This document shows, piece after piece, positions 1-8,603 of a stretch of DNA of 64,000 nucleotides. The translations under genes were made by a program, and so were the position numbers. The notes under the pieces were generated by a model that saw nothing but the letters and a program-made list of their open reading frames with translations, had not been told where the DNA came from and made no database searches. Source of the DNA: Streptomyces griseus subsp. griseus (GTDB lineage: Bacteria; Actinomycetota; Actinomycetes; Streptomycetales; Streptomycetaceae); the NCBI RefSeq assembly GCF_000720255.1, contig NZ_JOJE01000006.1, positions 62,001 to 126,000 of the forward strand, written 5' to 3'. Position 1 is the stretch's first letter. Each line of letters begins with the position of its first letter.

Positions 1-116
1 GCCGACGGCTGCACGGGCGCGGGCGGCTGCTGGATCGTCACGCAGCCCGCGAGGGCCGAGACGGCCACGGTGACCAGAAGCGTTGCGGTGGTCGTCGTTC
101 GATGCACCCGCGCCAC
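1..116 (-). CDS. putative secreted lipoprotein, N-terminal part only
   Basis: This is the beginning of a gene that leaves the window at its left edge. From a GTG at 116 (alternative GTG at 107) it encodes a short basic start, a hydrophobic stretch and the lipobox SALAGC, followed by a Pro/Gln-rich segment. That is a classic type II signal peptide, so the mature protein should be lipid-anchored on the outer face of the membrane after Lgt/LspA processing. Only about 38 residues are visible and no domain can be named. It points the same way as the DinB-like gene but about 100 bp separate them. Confidence 0.6.
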   Translation of the reverse strand, partial: MARVHRTTTTATLLVTVAVSALAGCVTIQQPPAPVQPS

Positions 117-218
117 TCTGCTGGGTCAGGCATCCCGAGGCCCAGCGGACGAGCGGACAATGCCCCATACGGGTGATCCGAGCCCCCGTACGAGCGACGC
201 GGCCCCGACGAGCTGACG

Positions 219-728
219 TCAGGTGCCCCTCGCGCCGTCGAGGCGCTCGCGGATCAGATCGGCGTGCCCGTTGTGCCGGGCGTACTCCTCGATCATGTGC
301 GTGTAGATCCACCGCAGGCTGAAGGGCTCGTCCGTGAAACGGCTCTGGCCCTTGGAGAGGTCGTCCAGACCGAAGCCGGCCGCGTACCGCCGGGCTGTCT
401 CGATCTCGGCCTGCCAGGTGTCGTACGCCTCCTGCCAGGTGTCCGCCTCGGTGAGGTGGAACTCACCGTTCCGACCCTCGGAGGTGTAGACCGGGCCCGG
501 ATCGTCACCCGCCAGCACCCTGCGGAACCAGCTGCGCTCCACCTGGGCCATGTGCCGCACGAGCCCCATCAGCGACAGCTCGGACGGTTCCACGGCGGCG
601 GTCCGCAGCTGGGCGTCGGTCAGCCCCTCGCATTTCCACGCCAGGGTCTGCCGGTGGTACTCCAACCAGCCCTCCAGCATGGTCCGTTCGTCGGCGTTCA
701 GGGCCGGCCCCCTGCGCTGTGTCGTCAT
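219..728 (-). CDS. DinB-like (DUF664) family protein
   Basis: A protein of about 169 residues matching the DinB/DUF664 four-helix-bundle family. Visible hallmarks are the ERTMLEGWLEYHRQTL start of helix 1, GLVRHMAQVERSWFRRVL in helix 2 and a C-terminal IYTHMIEEYARHNGHADLI helix. The regularly placed His residues are those that bind a metal in the family, some members of which are mycothiol-dependent enzymes in actinobacteria. Substrate cannot be told. ATG codons at 740, 737 and 728 are all possible; MTTQ at 728 is chosen because family alignment begins just after it. None has a strong ribosome binding site. Family call firm, function open. Confidence 0.82.
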   Translation of the reverse strand: MTTQRRGPALNADERTMLEGWLEYHRQTLAWKCEGLTDAQLRTAAVEPSELSLMGLVRHMAQVERSWFRRVLAGDDPGPVYTSEGRNGEFHLTEADTWQEAYDTWQAEIETARRYAAGFGLDDLSKGQSRFTDEPFSLRWIYTHMIEEYARHNGHADLIRERLDGARGT

Positions 729-844
729 GCTCGGCATCATTGCCCACCCCGCTCGGCCCCGACCAGCGGTTTACCCACGCCGACGGCCGCCGCGGCCGCC
801 GTATGCTGCCGGGGAAGCAGGCGGGCAGGCAGGGAGGGAACCCC

Positions 845-1756
845 ATGAAGGTCGGGTGCATCGGGCTCGGTGACATCGCTCAGAAGGCGTATCTGCCGGT
901 GCTCGGCGTGCAGCCGGGGATCACGCTGCACCTGCAGACCCGGACCCCGGCGACCCTCGTCCGGGTCGCCGACGGTCTGCATCTGCCCGAATCGCAGCGG
1001 CACCGGGACCTCGACTCCCTGCTGGCCCAGGACCTCGACGCCGCGTTCGTGCACGCGCCGACCGCGGCCCACCCCGAGATCGTCGGCAGACTGCTGGAGG
1101 CTGGCGTACCGACGTACGTCGACAAGCCCCTCGCGTACGAACTCGCCGACTCCCAGCGGCTGGTGACGCTCGCCGAGGAGCGTGGTGTTGCCCTCGCCGT
1201 CGGTTTCAACCGGCGTCATGCCCCGGCCTACGCGCAGTGCGCCGACCACCCGCGCGAGCTGATCCTCATGCAGAAGAACCGCGTCGGGCTGCCGGAGGAA
1301 CCGCGCGCGATGATCCTCGACGACTTCATCCACGTCGTCGACACCCTGCGCTTCCTGGTGCCCGGGCCGGTCGACGACGTGACCGTGCGCGCCCGCGTCG
1401 AAGGCGGGCTGCTGCACCACGTCGTGCTCCAGCTCTCCGGGCACGGGTTCACCGCGCTCGGCGTGATGAACCGGCTCAGCGGCTCGGCCGAGGAAACTCT
1501 GGAGGTGTCCGGGCAGGACACCAAGCGGCAGGTGCTCAACCTCGCCGAGGTGATCGACCACAAGGGCCAGCCGACCCTGCGGCGGCGCGGCGACTGGGTG
1601 CCGGTGGCCCGCCAGCGCGGCATCGAGCAGGCCGCGCTGGCCTTCCTGGACGCCGTGCGCGCGGGCAAGGTGCTCAGCGCCCGGGACGCACTGGAGACTC
1701 ATGAGCTGTGCGAGCGGGTCGTGCGTGCGGTTCGGGAGCGCGCCGGCGCGTCCTGA
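845..1756 (+). CDS. Gfo/Idh/MocA family oxidoreductase, YceM/MviM type
   Basis: A 303-residue NAD(P)-dependent oxidoreductase. The N-terminal Rossmann motif is GCIGLGDIAQKAYLPVL and the family EKP motif appears as YVDKPLAYEL, followed by GFNRRHAP. The C-terminal half is the alpha/beta substrate domain. Overall it resembles E. coli YceM (MviM-like), whose substrate is not established. The ATG at 845 has an AGGGAGGG ribosome binding site 5-12 bases upstream; an earlier in-frame ATG at 719 would overlap the DinB promoter region and lacks family similarity. Its last 83 bases overlap the convergent lnt gene. Confidence 0.88.
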   Translation: MKVGCIGLGDIAQKAYLPVLGVQPGITLHLQTRTPATLVRVADGLHLPESQRHRDLDSLLAQDLDAAFVHAPTAAHPEIVGRLLEAGVPTYVDKPLAYELADSQRLVTLAEERGVALAVGFNRRHAPAYAQCADHPRELILMQKNRVGLPEEPRAMILDDFIHVVDTLRFLVPGPVDDVTVRARVEGGLLHHVVLQLSGHGFTALGVMNRLSGSAEETLEVSGQDTKRQVLNLAEVIDHKGQPTLRRRGDWVPVARQRGIEQAALAFLDAVRAGKVLSARDALETHELCERVVRAVRERAGAS

Positions 1757-3239
1757 CCGCCCGTCCGCCCTCCAGCAGGACCATGGCGGCGAGCACCAGC
1801 AGGGCCGCGTGCGCCGGCCAGTCACCGAAGCGGACGTAAGGGGTGACACCGTCGGCCAGTGGCACATCGTAGACGGCGCTCTCGCTCACGTCCGTGCCCA
1901 GCCAGGAGCCGATGCGCTGCCCGCTCGGACCATAGGCGGCGGAGACACCCGTCAGGGTGGCGTGCACCATCGGGCGGCCGGTCTCCGCGGCACGCAGCGC
2001 GGCCAGCGAGGCGTGCTGCTCGGGGGCCCAGCTGTGCTGGAACGTCGACGTGGACGACTGCCCCACCAGGACGTCGGCGTCACCCTCGGCGAGGTGGCGG
2101 GTCATGTCGGGGAACGCCGTCTCGAAGCAGACCATGGGACCGACGCGCAGCCCGCGCCCCGCGTCCATCACCACCTGCTCACTGCCGCGCCTGCGGTCCT
2201 CGCCGGCCGCCTTGCCGACGGAGGTCGCCCAGCCCAGCAGTGAGCGGGCCGGGACGTACTCGCCGAAGGGGACCAGCCGCATCTTGTCGTAGCGGTCGCG
2301 GGTGAGGCCGCCGGGGCCGACGAGGATGGAGCTCTTGTAGATGCCGGGCCGGTCGGAGCGGCGGGCGTCGACGTTGACGAGGATGTCCGCGCCGGTCTCG
2401 CGGGACAGGGCCGCGATGCGGCGGGCCAGGTCCGGCCGGTCCTCCAGGTCGTAGCCGACGCTGCTCTCGCCCCAGACGATCAGGTCGACGTCGCGTCCGG
2501 CGAGTTCGCGGGTCAGCCGTTCCTCGCGGTCGAAGCGGGGGTCGGCGCCGTCGAGGACACCGGCCTGGACCACGGCGACGCGGGCGTGGCCGTCGACGTC
2601 GGGGCGCGGTGACCACGCCCAGGCGGCCGAGGTCGCGGCGGCCGTGGCGACCAGGCCGGCCACGGCGGGTACCCGGGACTCGCGCACCGCGATCAGCACG
2701 GCGACGGCCACGTTGACGGCCACCAGCAGGAAGCTCAGCAGCCACACCCCGCCGACCGAGGCCAGCCGCAGCGCTGGCTCCGTCTGCCACTGGCTGGAGC
2801 CCAGCATGCCCCATGGGCCGCCGAGCCCCTGCCAGGAGCGGACGAGTTCGACGGCGAGCCAGCCCGACGGCAGCACGAACAGGGCGGCGGCCGTCCGTGC
2901 GTGTGAGGGCCTGCCGCCCAGGAAGCGGCGTACGAGCACGCCCCACGGGGCCCACAGGGCGCCGAGCAGCACCGCGATGACGAGCGTGAACACGTGCAGG
3001 AACGGCATCAGCCAGTGGTGCATGGCCAGCATGAAGCCGGCCCCGCCCCACCAGCCGTCGTACGCCGCCCGGCGCCAGGTCGGGGCCGTTCGGGTGAGCA
3101 GGATCCATGGCACCAGGGCCACGGGGGCGAGCCACCACAGGGACGGGGCGGGAAAGGCGAGGACGGGCAGGGCGCCGGACAGCGCGGCGACGGTCGAGCG
3201 CCGCCACGAGGAAGTGAGCCAGTGGTCGAACGTCTTCAT
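1674..3239 (-). CDS. lnt: apolipoprotein N-acyltransferase
   Basis: A 521-residue integral membrane enzyme that N-acylates the lipidated cysteine of lipoproteins. About six hydrophobic helices fill residues 15-210, then a nitrilase-like domain runs to about 470. The predicted catalytic triad is visible as E258 in VWGESS, K319 in YDKMRLVPFGEYVP and C371 in MVCFETAFPD; spacing resembles that of E. coli Lnt (E267, K335, C387). Streptomycetes usually carry two Lnt proteins; nearness to a tuf3-like gene suggests the one called Lnt2 in S. coelicolor, which is inferred from recalled gene order. The C-terminal 50 residues are basic and Arg/Pro-rich. It converges on the oxidoreductase gene with an 83-bp overlap. 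Confidence 0.92.
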   Translation of the reverse strand: MKTFDHWLTSSWRRSTVAALSGALPVLAFPAPSLWWLAPVALVPWILLTRTAPTWRRAAYDGWWGGAGFMLAMHHWLMPFLHVFTLVIAVLLGALWAPWGVLVRRFLGGRPSHARTAAALFVLPSGWLAVELVRSWQGLGGPWGMLGSSQWQTEPALRLASVGGVWLLSFLLVAVNVAVAVLIAVRESRVPAVAGLVATAAATSAAWAWSPRPDVDGHARVAVVQAGVLDGADPRFDREERLTRELAGRDVDLIVWGESSVGYDLEDRPDLARRIAALSRETGADILVNVDARRSDRPGIYKSSILVGPGGLTRDRYDKMRLVPFGEYVPARSLLGWATSVGKAAGEDRRRGSEQVVMDAGRGLRVGPMVCFETAFPDMTRHLAEGDADVLVGQSSTSTFQHSWAPEQHASLAALRAAETGRPMVHATLTGVSAAYGPSGQRIGSWLGTDVSESAVYDVPLADGVTPYVRFGDWPAHAALLVLAAMVLLEGGRAVRTRRRAPEPHARPARTAHESPVRPGR

Positions 3240-3336
3240 ATACCGTCTCTTCTACCCAGCGGTGGCTTCAGTGTGCGCCCTGCAGACGATCTACGACATT
3301 CGGCCCCGTGATTCCGGCCGGGACAGCGATGTCGAC

Positions 3337-3852
3337 TCAGTCGGCCACGGGTGCCGCGGGCCGGGCCGGCAGGCTGCGCCACTTCTCCTGGACGATCACC
3401 TCGTTCAGCCGCCATCCGTCGTCCGTGCGGCGTAGTCCGAAGGCGTAGCGGCCGCCGCAGATGAAGTCGGGGGCGGCGGGGGCGGGCGCGGCGGTGTCGG
3501 GAGTGGCGGGGGCGTCACCCGTGGCGGCGAACCGCATCGGATTGACGTAGTCCGCCCGGACCAGGGCAGTGTCCCCGGTGTCCCGTTCCAGCATCCCGAA
3601 GCGCACCCTCCGGTTCACGATCAGATGCTGGCGCATCGGGAACAGCAGCATGCTCTCCGCCAGCCACGCGGCCACCTTCCCCGCGTCCCCCTCGATGCCA
3701 CCGGCCGAGCGGTAGTCCGCCCGCCCGTCCGGGGTGAAGAGCCCCCGGTACGCCTCCCAGTCCCCGTCGTCGACGGCCACCGCGTAGTCGGTGATCACCC
3801 CGTCCACGGCCAGCCGGTCCATCACGGTAGCGAGCTCCACGCGCTGCGTCAT
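3337..3852 (-). CDS. SnoaL-like / NTF2-like protein
   Basis: A 171-residue protein of the cystatin-like NTF2 fold, SnoaL_4-like. Typical parts are an N-terminal helix with DRLAVDGVITDYAVAVDDGDW, a central RQHLIVNRRVRF strand pair and the C-terminal GGRYAFGLRRTDDGWRLNEV strands. Members are enzymes or ligand-binding proteins, often cyclases or hydroxylases of small aromatic compounds; no catalytic assignment is possible here. An Ala/Pro/Thr insert of about 20 residues interrupts the C-terminal half. ATG at 3852 is preferred because the extra N-terminal Arg-rich stretch from 3903 is unlike the family. It is divergent from the SDR gene at 4023. Confidence 0.8.
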   Translation of the reverse strand: MTQRVELATVMDRLAVDGVITDYAVAVDDGDWEAYRGLFTPDGRADYRSAGGIEGDAGKVAAWLAESMLLFPMRQHLIVNRRVRFGMLERDTGDTALVRADYVNPMRFAATGDAPATPDTAAPAPAAPDFICGGRYAFGLRRTDDGWRLNEVIVQEKWRSLPARPAAPVAD

Positions 3853-3958
3853 GGCCCGAGTGTTGGCCCTGCGCCGCACGAAGCCAAGTGCCGTGCGGGA
3901 CATTGGACTTCCTTAGATCGCCCGCTGTCGGATCACCGCAGGCTTGGGGTGCCGACTT

Positions 3959-3982
3959 GACCTTGACCCCCTGTCAGAGGTC
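3959..3982. promoter_or_regulatory. MerR-type dyad in the SDR promoter
   Basis: An imperfect palindrome with arms GACCTTGAC and GTCAGAGGTC lies 41 bp before the SDR start. A TTGACC sequence (3957-3962) overlaps its left arm, the layout of promoters with long spacers that MerR-family activators twist. The matching -10 box is weak. No MerR gene is present in the window. Confidence 0.35.
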
Positions 3983-4022
3983 GACTGCCGGAGTCGTCGG
4001 CCCAAGAGATCAGGAGGCCCGT

Positions 4023-4763
4023 GTGACGCGTCCCGTCACTGTTGTCACCGGTGGCAGCCGGGGTATCGGAGCTGCGACCTGCCTGCGTCTCGCGGCGGAC
4101 GGGCATGACGTGGTGGTGGGCTACGTCCGGGATCTCGCGGCTGCCGAGGAGGTCGCCGAGGGGGTGCGCGGGGTCGGCGGACGGTGTGTCACCGTGCGGG
4201 TGGACACGTCCGTGGAGGCGGACGTGGAACGACTCTTCGGCACGGCGGAAGAAGAGGTGGGGGCGGTGACCGGGCTGGTGAACAACGCCGGCGTCACCGG
4301 ACCGCTCGGGCGCCTCGCGGACACCGACACGGCCGATCTGCGGCGTGTCGTCGACGTCAACCTGCTCGGCACGCTGCTGTGTGCGCGGCGCGCCGCCCAG
4401 CTCATGGCGCCCCGCGGCGAGGGTGTGATCGTCAACGTCTCCTCGGCGGCCGCCACGCTCGGCAGCCCGGGCGACTACGTCCACTACGCGGCGACCAAGG
4501 CCGCCGTCGACGCCCTCACCCTGGGTCTCGCCAAGGAGCTCGGCCCGGACGGTATCCGCGTCAACGCGGTCGCCCCCGGCATGATCGACACCGAGATGCA
4601 CGCGGCGATGGGTGACCCGGACCGCGCACACCGGGCCTCCGCCGCGATTCCCCTGCGCCGTCCCGGGCAGGCCGAGGAGGTCGCGGCCGCCGTGGCCTGG
4701 CTCATGTCACCGGACGCCTCGTACACGACGGGGGCGGTGCTGAGGGTCTCCGGCGGGCGGTGA
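4023..4763 (+). CDS. short-chain dehydrogenase/reductase, FabG-like
   Basis: A classical SDR of 246 residues. Seen: cofactor motif TGGSRGIG at residues 9-16, NNAG in strand 4, catalytic Ser in NVSSAAATLG and the YAATK active-site motif, then NAVAPGMIDTEM and the C-terminal TGAVLRVSGGR. Basic residues after the glycine motif favour NADPH. It resembles 3-oxoacyl-ACP reductases, but with no fatty-acid genes nearby it is more likely an accessory reductase of unknown substrate. The GTG at 4023 has AGGAGG 6 bases upstream, which sets the start. A MerR-type dyad lies upstream. Confidence 0.88.
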   Translation: MTRPVTVVTGGSRGIGAATCLRLAADGHDVVVGYVRDLAAAEEVAEGVRGVGGRCVTVRVDTSVEADVERLFGTAEEEVGAVTGLVNNAGVTGPLGRLADTDTADLRRVVDVNLLGTLLCARRAAQLMAPRGEGVIVNVSSAAATLGSPGDYVHYAATKAAVDALTLGLAKELGPDGIRVNAVAPGMIDTEMHAAMGDPDRAHRASAAIPLRRPGQAEEVAAAVAWLMSPDASYTTGAVLRVSGGR

Positions 4764-4766
4764 GAC

Positions 4767-4946
4767 TCAGGCCGCCGCGATGACCGCACTGCGGATCGCC
4801 GCGGCCCACTCCACCACCAACAGCTCGTACTCCACGCGCTCCTGGGCCGAGAGGGAGCCGCCCGCGCGCCGCCAGAGGGCGCGGATCTGCTCGTTCACTT
4901 CTTCAGGAGACCGCACGGAACCAGGGGCGACGGATTCGGGGGACAT
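4767..4946 (-). CDS. small conserved hypothetical protein
   Basis: A 59-residue acidic helical protein containing EEVNEQIRALWRR and ERVEYELLVVEWAAAI. No domain is recognised. Support for its being real is high third-position G+C, its snug placement 3 bp from the convergent SDR stop and my recollection that similar short proteins occur in other streptomycetes. An ATG at 4970 would add eight residues; 4946 is chosen because those eight look uncharacteristic. It could be a small regulator or a partner protein. There is no visible signal peptide or membrane segment. Confidence 0.6.
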   Translation of the reverse strand: MSPESVAPGSVRSPEEVNEQIRALWRRAGGSLSAQERVEYELLVVEWAAAIRSAVIAAA

Positions 4947-5077
4947 GCGAACAAGCGTAGGGGCAATCACTGACCGTACGCTACCGCGTGGCTACGCGTG
5001 CCGTATGGGGTTGGTCACGGGCCGACGGAGCGACGGTGGGCGGTGTCCCGGGGGATCAGTCGATCGGGAAGGGCGCG

Positions 5078-5953
5078 TCAGCCCGACGACTCGGCCGCGT
5101 GCGGGCTCAGCGAACCTGTCGCCACCAGGGCGATGATCACGATGCCGAGCGCGATGCGGTACCAGACGAACGGCATGAAGCTCTTGTTGGAGATGAACTT
5201 CATGAACCAGGCGATAACGGCGTATCCGGAGACGAACGCGATCACCGTGGCGAAGATCGTCGGCCCCCATGACACATGGTCGCTCTCCATCGCGTCCTTG
5301 AGCTCGAAGACGCCCGACGCCAGGACGGCCGGGATGGCGAGCAGGAAGGAGTAACGGGCCGCGGCCTCACGCCGGTAGCCCATGAAGAGGCCGCCGCTGA
5401 TGGTGGCGCCGGAGCGGGAGACGCCCGGGATGAGGGCGCAGGCCTGGCACAGGCCGAAGATCAGGCCGTCCCGCACACCGAGGTTCTCCAGCGTCTTGCG
5501 CTGCTTGGGTGCCCGGTGCTTGCCGCCCGTCTCGTCGCGCGCGGCCAGCCGGTCGGCGATGCCTATGACGATGCCCACGACGATCAGCATCGTGGCGGTG
5601 ATCCGCAGATCCCGGAAGGGGCCCTCGATCTGGTCCTTCAGCGTCACGCCGAGCACACCGATCGGGATCGAGCCGACGATCACCAGCCAGCCCATCTGGG
5701 CGTCGTGGTCACCGCGCATCTCCTTGTTGAACAACGAGCGGGTCCACGCCGAGATGATGCGGCCGATGTCCTTGCGGAAGTAGATCAGCACCGCGGCCTC
5801 GGTACCGATCTGGGTGATCGCCGTGAAGGCGGCACCCGGGTCCTTCCAGCCCGAGAAGGCGGCGGTCAGCCGCAGGTGCGCGCTGGAGGAGACCGGCAGG
5901 AACTCGGTCAACCCCTGGACGAGTCCGAGGATGAGGGATTCAAACCAAGACAT
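5078..5953 (-). CDS. uppP: undecaprenyl-diphosphate phosphatase
   Basis: Membrane phosphatase of 291 residues (BacA/UppP family) that converts undecaprenyl diphosphate to the monophosphate so the lipid carrier can be reused for peptidoglycan and wall polymers. Both family signatures are visible: GLVQGLTEFLPVSSSAHL at residues 10-27 and PGVSRSGATISGGLFMGYRR near the middle. About eight membrane helices are predictable. The ATG at 5953 gives the MSWFESLILG start usual for the family; an upstream in-frame start (6001) adds 16 unmatched residues. It confers low-level bacitracin resistance in other bacteria. It lies downstream of a strong hairpin that probably ends transcription from the TVP38-type gene. 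Confidence 0.95.
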   Translation of the reverse strand: MSWFESLILGLVQGLTEFLPVSSSAHLRLTAAFSGWKDPGAAFTAITQIGTEAAVLIYFRKDIGRIISAWTRSLFNKEMRGDHDAQMGWLVIVGSIPIGVLGVTLKDQIEGPFRDLRITATMLIVVGIVIGIADRLAARDETGGKHRAPKQRKTLENLGVRDGLIFGLCQACALIPGVSRSGATISGGLFMGYRREAAARYSFLLAIPAVLASGVFELKDAMESDHVSWGPTIFATVIAFVSGYAVIAWFMKFISNKSFMPFVWYRIALGIVIIALVATGSLSPHAAESSG

Positions 5954-6138
5954 GAAGTTACGGAGTCCAAGTGCCGATCGTGGAAAGGGCGATGGACACA
6001 CCGGGCCGCCGCGTGCGGTGATCGCGGGGTGTCGAAGGGCAGCGTAGCGGTCCGGTGTGACAAGCCGGGAACAGGGGCCACTTGGGTGACGGGGGTGTGA
6101 CGCACCGTACGTGACGGGCGGCGGGTGACGCAGCTCCG

Positions 6139-6213
6139 CGAGGTCTACGAGGGTGCCGGCCGACGCGATGGTTCTCGAAGCGGCGCAGCCCTCGTAGACC
6201 CTCGTAGACCTCG
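6139..6213. terminator. 16-bp perfect inverted repeat with duplicated right arm
   Basis: Left arm CGAGGTCTACGAGGGT (6139-6154) pairs perfectly with 6198-6213. A second copy of 12 bases of the right arm (6189-6200) sits directly before it, so the left arm can pair with either copy. It starts 11 bp beyond the stop of the TVP38-type gene and about 185 bp before uppP, both on the minus strand. It is probably a transcription terminator; two alternative pairings are the unusual part. The rest of 5954-6223 shows nothing else clear. Confidence 0.55.
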
Positions 6214-6223
6214 TGACGAGCCG

Positions 6224-7006
6224 TTAGCGCAGGCGCAGCCGGTGGCGCTTGCGCCACGCCACCACCGCGCCCACCAGCGCCGGTAGGGCGATACAGGCCA
6301 TCGCGATCAGGAAGGCGGGGGACGTCGGCGTGGCCGCACGGGCGCCGGCGACGACGTACGCGGCGGTGTTCGGGATCGACCCGAGTGCCGTCGCGAGCAG
6401 GAACGAGGGCCAGTTCATCCGGGAGACCGCCGCGCAGTAGTTCGCGGCCCAGAACGGCACACCGGGGAACAGCCGCGCCACCAGCATCGACCGGAAGCCG
6501 TGTCGGCTCAACTGCCCGTCCGCGGCCTTGAGCCAGCGCCCCCGCAGCAGCGGCCGGAGCGCGTCCTGCCCGAGGATCCGGCCCAGGCCGAAGGCCAGCC
6601 CCGCCCCGAGCACCGTGCCCGTGAGCGCGGCACCCAGTCCGAGCTGCGAGCCGAACAGCGCGCCCCCGGCCAGGTTCAGCAGCGGCCGCGGTACGAACGC
6701 CACGGTGCACAGCCCGTACGCCGCGGCGAACACCACGGCCGCCGCGGCACCGCCCAACTGCGGTGGCCAGCCGTCCGACAGCACTCTCTGCGGTTCGAAG
6801 AGCAGCACGGTGCACGCGGCGCCGACCAGCAGCGCGAGCAGCAGCGAGAAGCGGGCCCACGGCGAGAGCAGGGCTCTCTTGCAGCGCGCGGCGAGGCCGG
6901 CGGGTGCCGGTCGTGTGGCTGCGGCTACGGCTACGGGCGCGGGTGTGGCGACGGCCCGGGGAGTGACCGTAGCGGTGCCGCCAGAGCGGGTGGTGGCATC
7001 GAGCAT
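6224..7006 (-). CDS. TVP38/TMEM64 family membrane protein (SNARE-associated/DedA-like fold)
   Basis: A 260-residue membrane protein of the TVP38/TMEM64 family. Residues 1-45 are an Ala/Pro/Thr-rich cytoplasmic tail, followed by about five or six hydrophobic segments. The family signature is seen in VPRPLLNLAGGALFGSQLG and in MLVARLFPGVPFWAANY. Related proteins in other organisms move lipids such as polyprenyl phosphates across membranes, and its position upstream of uppP on the same strand fits a role in the undecaprenyl cycle, although the strong hairpin between them argues against simple co-transcription. Substrate is inferred, not shown. Confidence 0.88.
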   Translation of the reverse strand: MLDATTRSGGTATVTPRAVATPAPVAVAAATRPAPAGLAARCKRALLSPWARFSLLLALLVGAACTVLLFEPQRVLSDGWPPQLGGAAAAVVFAAAYGLCTVAFVPRPLLNLAGGALFGSQLGLGAALTGTVLGAGLAFGLGRILGQDALRPLLRGRWLKAADGQLSRHGFRSMLVARLFPGVPFWAANYCAAVSRMNWPSFLLATALGSIPNTAAYVVAGARAATPTSPAFLIAMACIALPALVGAVVAWRKRHRLRLR

Positions 7007-7244
7007 CCGGCGACCCTAACCGACATATGTGTGTGATCGCCGTATGGTTCGTCTCACGCTCGTCACGGAACGCCCGTTTCCCGTCGCCCCGACCGCCCCG
7101 AAAAGCATTCGACGTGGCGCGTGCGGCCGACGATGATCGACGTCATGTTCCGGTACGCCTTCCTCCTCGCAGCATCCGCCGTCGCGGACGCGCCGAAGGC
7201 TGCCGTTCCCTTTTTCGCGGCCGCTGTCGACGGCGCCCGAAGCT

Positions 7245-7286
7245 GACCCTCCCCGGATCGTCCGGCGGACCCCGCAGGGGGAGGGT
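7245..7286 (+). promoter_or_regulatory. leader hairpin upstream of the EF-Tu gene
   Basis: A perfect 10-bp inverted repeat, GACCCTCCCC (7245-7254) and GGGGAGGGTC (7277-7286), lies in the 333-bp gap (7007-7339) before the tuf gene. A possible 37-codon ORF (7133-7246) ends exactly at its base. The arrangement could be an attenuator or just a hairpin; it is too far from a T-run to be a classical terminator. The tuf start has GAGGTAGAG as ribosome binding site. Nothing else is recognised in the gap. Confidence 0.4.
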
Positions 7287-7339
7287 CGGCCGGTTCCTCG
7301 GGGTCCCCACTTCACACGGACACGCTTCGAGGTAGAGCC

Positions 7340-8509
7340 ATGCCCAAGACCGCGTACGTACGCACCAAACCGCACCTCAACATCGGCACGATGGGTCATG
7401 TCGACCACGGCAAGACCACCCTGACCGCCGCCATCACCAGGGTCCTCGCCGAGCGGGGCTCCTCCGCCTTCGTACCGTTCGAGCGTATCGACCGCGCCCC
7501 CGAGGAGGCCGCCCGCGGCATCACCATCAACATCGCGCACGTCGAGTACGAGACCGACACCCGGCACTACGCGCACGTCGACATGCCGGGTCACGCCGAC
7601 TACGTCAAGAACATGGTCACCGGCGCCGCGCAGCTCGACGGGGCGATCCTCGTCGTCTCCGCGCTCGACGGGATCATGCCGCAGACCGCCGAACACGTCC
7701 TGCTGGCCCGGCAGGTGGGCGTCGACCACATCGTCGTCGCCCTCAACAAGGCCGACGCGGGTGACGAAGAACTCACCGACCTCGTCGAGCTGGAGGTCCG
7801 CGACCTGCTCACCGCGCACGGCTACGGCGGTGACTCCGCGCCCGTCGTACGGGTCTCGGGGCTCAAGGCCCTGGAGGGCGACCCGCGCTGGACGGCGTCG
7901 ATCGACGCGCTGCTCGACGCGGTGGACACGTATGTGCCGATGCCCGAGCGGTATCTCGACGCGCCCTTCCTGTTGCCGGTGGAGAACGTGCTGACCATCA
8001 CGGGGCGCGGGACCGTGGTGACCGGTGCGGTGGAGAGGGGGACGGTCCGGGTCGGTGACAAGGTCGAGGTGCTCGGTGCGGGCGTCGAGACGGTGGTGAC
8101 CGGGCTCGAGACCTTCGGAAAGCCGATGGAGGAGGCGCAGGCCGGGGACAGTGTGGCGCTGCTGTTGAGAGGGGTGGCGCGGGACGTGGTGCGGCGCGGG
8201 CATGTCGTGGTCGCGCCGGGGAGTGTGAGTCCGAGTCGTCGGTTCACGGCGCAGGTGTATGTGCTGTCCACGGGGGAGGGCGGGCGTTCCACGCCGGTCA
8301 CCACCGGGTACCGGCCGCAGTTCTACATCCGGACTGCGGATGTGGTCGGTGACATCGACCTGGGGGAGGCGGCTCTCGCGCGGCCCGGGGAGACGGTTGT
8401 CATGACCGTGGAGTTGGGGCGTGAGATGCCGATCGAGGCGGGGCTCGGGTTCGCCATTCGTGAAGGCGGTCGCACTGTGGGGGCGGGGACCGTGACGGCT
8501 GTTCTGTGA
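7340..8509 (+). CDS. tuf3: elongation factor Tu, divergent EF-Tu3 type
   Basis: A 389-residue translational GTPase that delivers aminoacyl-tRNA to the ribosome. G motifs are intact: GHVDHGKT (19-26), RGITI (59-63), DMPGH (81-85, where most EF-Tu have DCPGH) and NKAD (136-139, instead of NKCD). Domain 2 and 3 hallmarks include [16 protein letters not shown] and [14 protein letters not shown]. It is several residues shorter than the usual 397, and substitutions such as [10 protein letters not shown] set it apart from the housekeeping protein. It stands alone, without rpsL/fusA. Streptomycetes are known to carry such a second tuf (tuf3), reported to respond to stringent conditions; the identity is inferred from this isolation and divergence. 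Confidence 0.9.
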   Translation: MPKTAYVRTKPHLNIGTMGHVDHGKTTLTAAITRVLAERGSSAFVPFERIDRAPEEAARGITINIAHVEYETDTRHYAHVDMPGHADYVKNMVTGAAQLDGAILVVSALDGIMPQTAEHVLLARQVGVDHIVVALNKADAGDEELTDLVELEVRDLLTAHGYGGDSAPVVRVSGLKALEGDPRWTASIDALLDAVDTYVPMPERYLDAPFLLPVENVLTITGRGTVVTGAVERGTVRVGDKVEVLGAGVETVVTGLETFGKPMEEAQAGDSVALLLRGVARDVVRRGHVVVAPGSVSPSRRFTAQVYVLSTGEGGRSTPVTTGYRPQFYIRTADVVGDIDLGEAALARPGETVVMTVELGREMPIEAGLGFAIREGGRTVGAGTVTAVL

Positions 8510-8525
8510 GGGTGGCTGATGTGCG

Positions 8526-8583
8526 CGGGGGGCTGCGGGACCGTTGTGGCTGGTCGCGCAGTTCCCCGCGCCCCTTTCGGGCG
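8526..8583 (-). repeat. dispersed streptomycete intergenic repeat, copy 1
   Basis: Read on the minus strand it begins GAAAGGGGCGCGGGGA and continues with ACTGCGCGACCAGCCACA. The same block recurs at 17601, 42808 and 49406. All four copies directly follow stop codons, suggesting a terminator or REP-like role. This copy lies between the tuf gene and the spermidine-synthase-like gene. Confidence 0.6.
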
Positions 8584-8603
8584 CTGCATCCAGGCACAAT
8601 GAA

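Noticed and set aside
7133..7246. 37-codon ORF before tuf3 as a gene
   Set aside because: No clear ribosome binding site and no known family; kept only as a possible leader in the findings.
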